Shown piece by piece: positions 1 to 12,700 of a DNA stretch of 64,000 bases. The position numbers and the translations under genes were made by a program. The stretch is from Coccinella septempunctata. Taxonomy: Eukaryota > Arthropoda > Insecta > Coleoptera > Coccinellidae. The stretch covers positions 21,866,501-21,930,500 of the forward strand of contig NC_058196.1 of NCBI RefSeq assembly GCF_907165205.1, written 5' to 3'. The notes beneath the pieces are model-generated. The model saw only the letters and a program-made list of their open reading frames with translations. It ran no database searches and was not told where the DNA came from. Position 1 is the first letter of the stretch. The number at the start of each line of letters is the position of its first letter.

Positions 1-793
1 ACCAAGCTCAATGTAGATGGAAAAAAAGAAATCTAGGAAATTATGTATTTAAGCTTGAAAATTGTACTATTATCATAAAATTTGTCCAATTAAAAGTTTC
101 ACAAATATAAACCTGAATGGTTTCCAGAAGAGTTGGTAAGTGAAGAGTGAACTAACAAATGTTATTAGGATTTGCGGAATATATATCATAATAATTCACG
201 TTTTAGTTATTTGAATCTCTATACTTTTCAGCTTTCCAGAAATCGGAAAAAAAATTATGACGATTGAACAAATTGAAAAATACTATCAACAAGTTTCTGA
301 ATACATTCGAATAATCGTTCCAAAAACAATTCGAAAGAATAGAAAAAGAATCCGAACAAATTGCTGATAGAACGAAAATTACTCAGGATTTTAAGTGAGC
401 TCAGCTAAAACATTGCTATTGAACAATGACTTTGAAATATACAAAACAGTATATATGGCATCGCAACCGATTTCCTGCTAATCTTTTCAGACTTTGTTCT
501 TATAATAACCAATTCATAAACCAAAATTATAACTAGAAATATTATGAAAAATGTTAAATAAACAGCAGGTAAGTATATTGTCTCATCAATTCTCAAAAAC
601 AATATAATAAATTTTAATAGGGAAAATAAATTCGCTAAAATTTTCTTATTGAATAATGTACAAGAAATTGCTATTAATAGTAATAGGAAACAAATTATAT
701 GAAGTAACAATATTTTAACTGGCAGCGGATGGCACCAAGAGAAAACTAAAATTTCATTGGTAATCTGTTAAGATTAAGACTATGGATATTACC
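1..793. other. 3' flank of the RNF38-like gene
   Basis: AT-rich sequence beyond the RNF38-like stop codon; because that gene runs on the minus strand, part of this must be its 3' untranslated region. No coding exon, RNA gene or repeat was recognised here. A 101-codon minus-strand open frame at 405-710 is a chance hydrophobic frame with no family resemblance. Confidence 0.5.
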
Positions 794-3700
794 TTAATCT
801 TCATTGTTGGTGAAGTAATCCGATGCATTGCCTCTACATATTGGGCAGGTTCTATTAGACTGCAAAAAAAAAACAATTGTTTGGTTGCGAATAGAACAAT
901 CATCATTCTTCATCCCTAGAATTCGTATACCATAAGAGGTTGCCTAATAATAGTTTTTTACCTAATGAGCTCCCATTCGAATCATTGAAAATGTTTGTAG
1001 CAACATTGAATTTATTCTATAGTCTTCTTATACGGAGTGTTTTCAAAGGTGAGGCTTTTTTTTTAACAGAAGGTAGAATCCATCAAAATGAGTCGTTTAA
1101 CCAAAAATTGTCTATATAAAATATCCAAAATGGCTGAGATACAACCGCTAGAAATCGCGACAAACTGTCATTGAATTTCAAGTACGGGACTGTGAAAGGT
1201 GACTCCGGCATCGCGAAAACGAAACAAAACATAAGGATATGGCTGGACAATTAATGGTTCAGTACCAAGTTCATCGGATTAGATGCATCAGATCACTTTT
1301 GAGAGAATCATAATTGTTGTATCGTGAAATTTAGGGTGAAAAAAAAAGAAATTAAGAATTGTGACTATTTATTTTCTTCAAAGGAACTTTCTGTTGTGTT
1401 CGAAAAGGTTTTCAATTATTCATGATATTATTGAAACTATTTCTTTTTGTCACAAGTACTTTAAACTTTATATTGATAATGATACTGATGCTAATGAATT
1501 TATGTAAGGTGCAAAACTTGTATCTTGCTCCTTGCGATGATCACCATTTTTTATTTTGGAGCACGACTCATGTTCTACGCCTTCAATAAATCAATTAGTA
1601 GCTTTGTTCGTAGAGTAGTTCACAACGGTTGTGAACTGTACAGAGCAAGCGCAATTCCATTTTAGGGTAGCGAAAATCCAATTACGCCTGCTCTGTAGAG
1701 TTCACAACCGTTGTGAACCACCCTACGAACAAGCCTATAATCACTGTTGTGTGATAATTTTCAGATGGATCAGGTGGCGCACTTGTCTGAATAGGCCTCG
1801 ATAGAACCCTTCCTTATGACATGACGAATTCATAGTTTCTTCGGCAAAATTGTGTTCATGAGGTAGGAACTGACTGAGTCAATCTAACTGAAAAAAGCTG
1901 ACTACCCCAGTGCCATATAGCACAAACTGTAGAGCAAACTACTTCGAAAAATTATAAATAAAAATATTTTTGAATCAACTGTGTTTTTTTTTCCTCATAC
2001 GGCGAACACTGGTATATCTAGAGGAAGACAGCAACAGTGAATTCTGCTGTTTTCTTTTTTATTGGTTCAAGCAAACTGTACACAAACTGCCGGAATTTGT
2101 CAAGCAAATACCCGGAGCAACACAGTACTCCGCGTACACTGCACTGTACTGATGAGGGACACTAGCCCTAAATCCGGTCTACAGTTTGTTTGTATATATT
2201 TTTCAGCCTCTCTGGAATTCCTTCGCTAATTCATGATTAGCGCATATCAAATATTGCCGTGATTTGTTCCTACATCGGTAAATGGTACTTACTCTTAGCC
2301 ACTTGTCGATGCACTTCGCGTGGAATTCGTGTGAACATGGCAGGACTCTGAGCAATTGGCGCGCCTCGAAATCGCACATACAGACAACGCACGACGTCTG
2401 ATCACCCTGATGCGTATCGGCATTGAATTTGTAGCTGAGCAACGACTCGATCTCGAGCTTGCCGAGTCCACGCGGCTTGGCCTCGCCGAGACGTTCTGCC
2501 AAATTGAGCAGGGCCTCGTAGTTCTCGGTTTCCGTTGAATCCGTGCTGCTGAGATCTGCCTGACTGAACGGGGACATTGGCTGGTTCGAGAACATCGCCC
2601 TGAAATAAACAACAAGATTTACATTAAATCATCTGTTATAAATCCTTCAAAAAATCGTATCTCCTTTCAGGAAGTAGCTATTGACGTGAATTAAACAGGA
2701 AAATGTTAAGAAGAGATCAGGTTTCAAAAACTCATTCAAAGACCCATTGTGGCGTCACTAATTACCTCCACAGGGTGTTCAGAAGTTTACAGAAAATTTC
2801 AACTTTCAGTTCTACCCTGTATACCATCAAATTCAATTGAAATTCCTGCAGACTCGACTTCAGGTGATAAACTAGATGAAATAGGCTACAAATACACTGC
2901 GCAAAAAAATTGACGCACATTCTGAAAATCTCAATTTTAATGAAAGTTAACTCTACATTGACTTTATAGCTTATTTTTTATGTTCTCTCGGGAAGGTTTT
3001 GAACGAAACAAGACACATTAAATGAAAGAAAAATTCAGGATTTCACCGAATATTATGTGAAAGAAGAGAAATGAACAATTTTCAAAATACTGAAATGCTG
3101 ATAAGTGATTTAAAACTTGGTATTTCCACCCCTTGCGTTAATTACAGCTCGGCAACGACGGTTCATACTCAAAATGAGTGATCCTAAAATGTTCTGATCT
3201 AATCCTTCCCAGATTTCTCCGAGTTGGATTCCTAAGTCATTAAGAGTAGCTGGATGATTTTCTTTCTTCTCAGCCGTCTATTGAGGTTGTCCCAAACCTG
3301 CTCAATCGGATTGAGATCTGGACTTCTTGCTGGCCATTCCATTCGAGAGACTTCAACCTCTTCAAGGTACTCCTGAACGATGCGCGCACGATGGGGTCTG
3401 GCATTATCGTCCATAAAAATGAAATTTTTATGCTCTTCAAGAATGCTCCTTATATACTTATCAGCATTCATAGCTCCATTATCAACGACCACTAGGTATG
3501 TGCGAGCAGTCAAAGATATTCCACCTCATACCATAATCGATCCTCCCCCGAAACCAGTAGTATTCAGGAAATTGCACTGAGCATATCTTTCATGTGGACA
3601 TCTGTATACAAGGGAACGTCGATCACAATGGTAGAGGCAGAATCTAGACTCATCTGTGAAGAAAACTCTTTCCCAATCGGCCTCTTCCCAATGGATATGC

Positions 3701-6700
3701 TCTCTCGCAAAATCCAAACGCGCCCTTCGATGGGCTGGGGTAAGAGCTGGGCCTCTTGCCGCGACACGAGGCCTTAAATCATATTCTCTGAGGCGATTTC
3801 TTATTGTCTGAGTGATAATTTGCACCTCATGAGTTTGATCAAGCTGAATTTGAAGGAGGCGAGCGGTTGCAAACCGTTGTTTCAACGAAGAAACTCTCAA
3901 GTAACGTTCTTGAATGGCAGTTGTTACCCGTGGTCTACCCTGTCCTGGTCTTCGGACATTCATACCTGTCTCTCTGAATCGCTGCAACATTCTGGACACA
4001 CTTGTATGGGAAACTTCAAACCTTTCTGCAATTCTTGTGTATGTCCACCCTTCTTCTCGCAAAACTACCGCTTGGGCACATTCCTCTTGGGTCAAATTGC
4101 TTGTTTCGCGTTGCATAGCGATCGAGTGTAGGAAATCAAACGAAAGAAAAACTATTGATCACTAGAATTAATCGAGAACAACTGATTTTAGAATGGAGCC
4201 AATACATTCAAAATCTGATAATATCATCTTTTTTTATTCCTGCTGGGAAAAAACATCTGTATTGAAGGAAACCGTTGAAAGTGGATAACATATGCATGCA
4301 TAATTCTGATAAATATAATTATCATTGAGAACACCTTCAGTTGTAGAATAAATTTGAGATTTCCAAAATGTGCGTTAATTTTTTTGCGCAGTGTAGTCTC
4401 CTTTTCTTTGGCACATCAGGTATATAGATTATTACAGGGGTCAACATAGTACTTACAGAAAATGTAACAAAAATCCGGGATACTGCGTCGCCATAAGTGG
4501 GGGATTATGATGCCACCGGGATCTCTGCGGATGAGGATGGAGTCTGGTGTGCGGCCTGTGTTGATGCTGCCTAGCCCTGGCGTGCAACAGTTCCAACTGC
4601 TGCCCTCTAGGTTCAGCGGAGAGGAATAACGACGCAGGCGCGGGAACCTGAAGCGGCGATACGTGTAGGGGCGGGGCGCCGTGTAGGTTAGAGTGGGCGT
4701 GAGTATGATGGTCATTTAATAATTCTATCTCCAATGTATCAGGTCTCTGTAACAGAAGAAATGAATTTATAATGAGAACTAGTCCGCTAATTATAGCGTT
4801 ATATCAATAAGTAATGGTAATATCTACAGGAGGGGGGAATCACATGTTAGATACGATACTCGTTTGTATTATTATTGATATCTCGGGGAGCTGTGGAACC
4901 CTATCTTCAAAGCTAAGATTATTTCAGAATTTGAGTAATAATAACTTTTATAGGTTATATTCAAATGTTTCATTTTTATGAGAGTATGTTACAGTTGATA
5001 CTGAAGAATGAAGAGTTTCATGGAAAAAATACTTTAGTGAATATATACAGGGTGAGTCTTTGACTCGTACAAATATTTCAACAGTAGATTTTTGAGGTCA
5101 AAAGAAACACTTCTTTCCGATACCATTTTTTCCAAATCGGCTCGCTTTAAAAGATACGGGCTGTTGAAAACCTATATAAAAATGGTATTTTTAGTTCTAT
5201 CTCACAAACGGTTTCATCGAATGAAATTAATTTCGGAATAAAGTTTTTCATATATTTGATTAATCTTTTTCGAACACAAGACTTCACCCACGTCTTTCTG
5301 TTTTCTCTCTATGATCATTAAGTAACATAAAAATACCAAATATTCAAAGAACCCAACTCTTGAAAATAAGTTGGACGCTATCTTATGAATATTTGAACGT
5401 TTTGTAAAATAAACGTATTCTTCATATTTCCTCGTATAATCAACCGTTTTATTTTCAAAAATCAAAAAGTATCTGTGAAATTTGAAAAATTGGGTACTTT
5501 GGATGTATAAAACTCTGTTTAAGAGATCCACAGATGTGTAGTATCACAGATTTAGATATTTATTCTGAAAGTAATTTTGTTTTTCCAGGGGTGGCACAGC
5601 TCATTACCAAAACTTAAAATGGCTATATCTTTTTATCAGGGCCGAATCGGAAAAAATGGTATAGGAAAAAAGTGTTTCTTTCGACCCCAAGAAAGTACTA
5701 AGATATCTATCTTATTCAAATCAGGAATTTTTCATATACAGGGTGAGTCTTCGACTCGTGGAGCAGCTAGATAGCTGCTCCAGATTGTTAATCGGTTGTT
5801 CTAGAGGCATGCCCAAACATGCTCAATGCAATTCATGTCTGAAGTGCGAGCTGGCCAGTCGATATTTTCAATAGTATGAGCTTCCATCGCTTCATAAACC
5901 AGACGATGACGCTGAAGGCGCTGCGGTCACTTTCATCAATCAAAATGTCTCTGTGCGACCGTTCAAACAAACATCACCCCATAAAAATATGAAAATTCCC
6001 CCAAAGGTAGTTGAGGGAACCATAAATGGTTCTTTATGTCTTTATTGTCCCTCCAAACAAAAATGCGTCCATCGAAGTTGACCAAACAAAATCTGGAATC
6101 ATCCGTAAATAAACAACTGCAATCTGCGGTGGTCATCGGCCCAAAGCCTTCAGCGAACTCATGCTGTGCTCGCCTACGTACTTTTAAACCAAGAGGATTT
6201 CTGAAGGATTTTCTTTTGTTTGTTGTTTTTCGTATAAATCGTCTATACTAAATCTACGTAATTTCTTCACACATACATAAGCCTGGAGGATGAAATTCTA
6301 GAACATGTCAAGCAGTTCAAATACTTTGGAAGCTTCATAAACACTAGGGCTAACCTGGACACGGAAATCCACAACCGTATCAATTCGGCATCACAGGCAT
6401 TCTGGAAGCTAAAGGACAGATTGTTTCAAAACCATGACCTCAATCTGAAGATCAAGCTGTTCACAAAGAAGTGGTCCTCCTCACGCTTTTTTACGAAAGA
6501 AGCGGAAGCTGGATGCCCTACAGGCGACATATTAATCAGCTTGAACAAACGCAACAACGTCATCTAAGATGAATAATGCGCATCAGATGGTTCCACAAAG
6601 TTTATAATGCAGAAGTCTTGCAGCGCGCGAGTTGTATAACAATTAAGACTCAAGTAACGAGGGCCCGACTCTGTTGGAGCGGCCACATTCTGAGTATGCA

Positions 6701-9700
6701 AGACACAAGACTCCCCAAAATAGCTCTGTACGGCGAATTCACAGAGGGAGCTCGGAAACAGGAGGCCAGTATAAGTGGTTTAAGAATATACTGCATCAAT
6801 CCCTAAAATCAGGTTATGCCATTCATAACTGAGAACAACTAGCGTTAGACAGATCACAGTGGAGGTATTTAGTCCACTGTTATAATGGAGACTCGAGAAA
6901 AATACAGCAGCGGCCAGATCTGTTTGGTGACTATCCATGCCCGGAGTGTGGAAGAATCTGTAAGTCACGGTTGGGTCTCTTCAGTCACAGGAGGGAACAC
7001 AGTGGCAAGTAGCCCTAAGAAATTATAAGTTTGATCGCACCGATAGTTTTGTTTTTGAGTCTTTTTGTAGATTTATTCTCGGTAACGGGATACAGCAATG
7101 AATGAATGACGTAATTTTTCAATTCCATAAGTTGTATTTGCCGAAAAGCTACGTAGACTACCGCAATCAGTACTCGTATAATGAATTTTTCGGGATAAAC
7201 TCACCTGTGTAGATATATGCGGATGAGAGAAATGCTGATTGGAGATAGATAAGGCATTCGACGTGGGAAAACCTCCGAAACTTTGGTGTGGAAGACAACT
7301 AGGAAACTGCTGGGGTAACAACTGATGTGGGGCGGCATAGACGTTGTGCATATGGCAATTATGCATGTGAGGCGGGGCTCCGGGTGGGGCGTTGCAAAGC
7401 GATATGTGTGGCGGTGCTGGGTAACTCCAAACTGCTTCGTGGTTCAGGGGAATGGTAACCGGAACCTGCAAGAAATTACCAAATTAAAAAAGACTATCTT
7501 ACACCCGCGCTTTCCATCGCACAAGTCGAGTTATTAGAATAATTCAAGACAGGATTTTTCTGCTGTTGGCCCTATGCCAACAAATATTGTATTGAAATTA
7601 CAAAGCTACACGTTGAGCTGCAACTACTCAGTCGGCAACCCTGTAGACGCGTCGTACGTTAGCATACAGTGTTGCCATTTTCCCTACCTGTCATGACCAT
7701 CATTCCACTGTTGAGTTCCCCAGAACAACTTAATCTTATACCTACTATATTAGTATAAATTATAAACGTAAAACATACCGCAAAGAATCATTCAATAATA
7801 ACGTACCTGATTAAGATCCATTACTACGGGGGACTGGTGTGGATGAGCATGTCCAACAGGCGGAGGACTAGGGAGGAAGGTTTGATGATGAGTATGCTGG
7901 AACTCATTTCTTTCCCTATACCTTGGACGACGTAATGGCGGGCTTCCCTAAGAAAATATAGGCGATTTAGACTTTATTTCATTTGAAACCATGCGATCAA
8001 TAATAACAATGCAAATTTTGCACATAAATCCAGATTATTCGAGGATTGATATCTTTACCTGCATGGAATGATGAGAAGAAGAAGGAAGATGCTGTCTGGG
8101 AGACCTCCTGGGCGGTGAAGCCGGTTGAGTATTCAATTCGATATGATGTCCAGAACGAGACAAGCGCCTTCGTTTACGTGAGGGACTCTCGCTCTTAATA
8201 CTTTCATCGCTAGCTTGCCGATAATACTGAGGTGAATGTTGTTGGAAGTTGACGGGACTTACGCGAATTTCTAGAATATAAGAAATTTCTGTTTACGATT
8301 CATTTCCAGCAGCATCCACAATAACCCAAATATCCCAGGATAATGATTAGAAAGTATAATAAGCCTAAAAACAAAAATGCGTTATTACGTTATGTTATTG
8401 GAGGTTATTTGGATTTTGACAGGACTTACTTATCAGCTTTGTTTTGGTTCGAACTTGAAGCGGTTCCGAATGGGTTCGAAGTAGTGGAGCAACAATGGTA
8501 TGGGAAGCTACACGCATGCTACGGGCGAGCTTAAGCTGAATAAATAAATGTGCGACTGTTTTGAACCGCTCTGGAACTATCGTAAAAGCGAACCAAAACA
8601 GGCCTATTGGTTACTATTTGTTGACAGAACTAAATAAATTCCAGTTAACGAATAACTTCCAACAGCTGACATGATAACCCAAATAGCCAGCAATAATGAT
8701 TAGTAATTGCATTAATCCTAAGAACCCAAATGCAATATCACGTGACAGTATTTGAAACTACTCATCAACTAGAGTACCCACTGAAGTCATCACCCTTTTG
8801 CAACTGACGACTCACAACATACAAAATAATTTTTTTTGTTGCCTTCCACTTTAATTTCTCATTAATTTATTTATTATAATGATAAAACTGTAAATCGAAC
8901 TACACACATTTATTTAAGTGTGAACAATGCGTATCAGTGCGGGGGAAAATTAGGACAAGATCTGTTTGGACTCCAAGGAATTTTCTACATAACTACAGGA
9001 AACTGCCTCATTGGTAATCACAATAAAGCCCATCTTGATATCTTTCTGAAACGTCTACTGTGAGACCCTCCTGTTCACTATTTTCTGGCATCTTTGTACG
9101 CTATTTCATAAGGAATCTTTGGGTGCGCCGTGAACTGAAAAAGTTTGGGAACCCTTGATCTAGATTGGTCTAGAGTAGTGTCAAGACAAAAAGCATCTAA
9201 ATATTAAATCATTATAGAAGTTCAGAAAGATGGTTGTATACATTTCCTGTATTACGAGATACATACTGTATGTAGGCCGTACCAAATCAGCATAATGAAG
9301 TATGAACCTCGTACCACACTGATATATGAATCGGTTCAAAATTGCACAGCGCATTATGTGCAATTTGTAAGTGAGTACAAGCAAAACCTAAGAGAGCCTA
9401 TGATACTGGTTTTCTAATAACGGAATTCATACACGTTCTCGGGTTGTAGGGTCTATTTTATCGATGATCGTTAGCTTCAAAGTTTTATATAGGCTTGTTT
9501 TTTGAGGTAATAGCCCGTTTTGGCGAGTTCCATCAAATGAGTCACTTAAAAAAAAACCCTGCTTATATAACATAAGAGGTTATATTGGAGTGATCAGTAG
9601 AGAGAAAAATAATACATATATAAATATTACCTTATCTTACCTCAAAATGTACCTATACCACTTCAAGAAATCATATGAAATTCAAATAACTAATCATGAC

Positions 9701-12700
9701 AGAAACAATAAGCTAATAAAATTAATTAAACTGAAACTGGGAAAACGAAATATTAGAAAAAAAAATGAGAAGTCATTACTTCTCATCCCAGGTAATCAGA
9801 GTACTCTTAAAAGTACACTATAAGTATTTTCCAATAACTCATTGTTCTGAGGAAGACCAAGACTTGTTTGATGTTGGCCTGTAGCCTTATTTCCTAATAG
9901 CTCAAATTCCACGGAATGTTCAGGTTTTTGGATGAAAAACAGCATAAACTCGCCTAGAAATTTTTATATTTTTGGACTGTCAGAAACTGTTTGAGGTATT
10001 AACAAACAAGTCTATGAATTACCAATAACTGGTTCTTATCATTGTTCAATTTGAAGTACAATTTACTTGACTTCAAACTGCATTCGTAATCAATGCTAAG
10101 TTTCCATCCTATCTGAAACCATATATCATATGATTGTGTCAGTCATCACGAGATAAGTTTTTTCCCATTCCTTTGCGATAATTCAGATAACAAATAATCT
10201 AGGGTGGTATTAGGATCTATTTTAGTAATAATTTTTATTTATTTTTTTTTTCAACTTTGTCATTTTGAAAGTTTGGTACAGGTAATTTTTAGTTGACCGC
10301 TTTATTTTGACCAGTTCTACCTTCTGTTAAAAATATAGCCTCTCCTTTAAATTCACCCTGTATATTTCATTGATACATTTGACCCAAATGGCATGATTTC
10401 CGACAAATTTAAATTCCCCACCTTTCAGGCGCTCCCACACTTTTTCAGTTCACCCCTTATAAATTTGGTATTTTGTCTTGGCGTACAGAGCAAGCGCAAT
10501 TCCATTTTAGGCTAGGGAAAATCCATCTGCGCCTGCTCTGTACAGTTCACAACCGTTGTGAACCACTCTATGAACAAACCTATTGGCTTGAAGGTAGGGT
10601 TAACCATACGGTTACCAGCTCGCGGGTAAAAGAAGTGGGTGTTCTGCATCCGACTCATAAGGTATTGAGTTACCCCTTCAGTATAATAAAGTTCAATAAG
10701 CCGATATTCAGCTGCAACTCTTATAAAGTAAGCAAATTTTCTTCTCTTTTTTTCGTAATCTTCATGATTGTGAAGTCGACTGTTAAATATTTGTTGTCCA
10801 TAAAGGTTATAACCATTTTGCGCGACTTATTCAATGCATCCCTGAATACTCATCCAATATGATGAATAAAGTTCCTCTGCAACATTGAAATTTCCCAATC
10901 AAGAAAATTCCATTTGGTCTAGAATTTTTCGAATTCTCATGTTTTTTATTTAGTCACTCAAATAGAATGAGTCAGTAACACCCGTCTGCGACTAGTTATT
11001 CGCCATAAAAAAGTACACAGGCCAAACAATATAACGACTTCACTTTGCTGAACCAACAAATCCTCTTATAACACGAATATTATTTTTTTTAAATAATTTT
11101 CTGGCAATTTCTCAATGACATATCTCAACATGAACAATTTAAAACATAAAATTGATATCAATGAATTCATGTAAGCATAGATCACGTCATAAGTTCCATT
11201 TTAGCGGAGAGAATTTCCAATATGTGGTGCTATCTACAAGTAAAACAAATCCCAAAACCTCATCTAATCTTTCAGTGTTTAAAACTACAAGTGTTTGGTG
11301 TATAGAACCTACACAATCTCACAAACCATAACAATGGAACAATTTTAAAATAATAGCACTCAAAACAAAGCAGTCTACACAGAACTACACAAACGAGAAA
11401 AGCGAGTGCAAACCAGTTAAAAATAACGAAGATGAAGATTATAAGAGAGAATCTTATTTTTTCTAGGGGTGTAACAGTTGGAGTTTGGTGACTTCGTCAA
11501 TATTGTGAAAAAGTAATCAATTGTCTACATCCACATGATTTGACCTATCAAAGATGAAAATCGTCATTCTTGAAAATCAAGCAGAAAATTTAGAGATAAT
11601 GTGGATGTTTAATGTAACAGTTCTGTATTTACATAAAAGTAGAGTCATGAAAAGCTTAGTGAAAATAATAATTATCGTCAATGCTGATCATGATTGTGGA
11701 CTCATTCGCCTTGTTTAGAGAAAATCTATCCTAAGGTTGAGATAAAAGAGCTAATAAAACAAGGATCAAACAAATTGACAGATGGCGATCACATGATTGC
11801 CATGTAACAATAAGGCTTTCTATATCAAGGGATGAACTTTATCTTAAATTAACTCTTTCGATTCAGCATCAAGCACCGTATTGATGGTTAATCTTTTAAT
11901 AACTGTAATAACAAATGAAAACACTGAGAGAAGAGCGAATAGGGAAGCTGGATATGTAACATAAGATTGTGTTAGTGTTGTTAGGAGGGTTAAATGGGAT
12001 ATGAAGGGTTGGTTCAAAGTGTTTTTCCCCAACTAGCATTTCTATAGATATGGCAGATGAACAAAATGCAATAGTACTTAAACTTTATTGAAAAACAACA
12101 AATATATTACAAATAACAAAAATTCTCACCCCTTGTATGGCGTCTTTGCAAATGAGGAGGAAATTCCATCAGATTTCTTTGATGGGCCGCATCCGGAGTA
12201 GGATTATTCAGCATCCCATTGGAATTTTCACAGATGTGCAAAGGCGGGGTAATTCTTCTACGATCAGTATGATTATTTTGGTGTCTCCTATCCCCATAGT
12301 TGGGTAAAACTGTGTGTCTTCTTTCCTGCATTGGGTGACTTGGGAATCCATGCATAGCTGCAAGAAAAAAAATTTTACTTATCAATACTTTTTCGCTAGA
12401 GAATTGCTCTTCAGCAAGAATTGCTCTTCAGCATGAATATCTATTTGATTAACAGTTGTTGATTTGACATAAATATCAGTTTGACTTGAGTTGTGACATG
12501 AGAATGGGCATAGAAATTATCCAATGGGTTCATTTTCCACTATTTCTGTTGATATTTGGCCAAACTTGACATTGCACATAGTGTGTAAAAAGTAATTTTA
12601 AAGTGTGTAATTCGTGTGATCAGTATTTACATTTTATTTATTTTCAATTTTTCATATGGAGAGAAACAGAATGGATAAATAAAATTCCATCTGTCTTTCA

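Larger units (their letters stand above)
8750..12129. other. Intron of the RNF38-like gene, mostly featureless
   Basis: Except for the repeats at 10201-10376 and 10484-10585, nothing was recognised. It is AT-rich, and the short open frames have no family resemblance and look like chance. Confidence 0.5.

Noticed and set aside
5214..5531. 105-codon minus-strand open frame, with a similar one at 56040-56357
   Set aside because: Both fall inside family-A elements. The frame is not kept in the other copies, so the interior is treated as non-coding.
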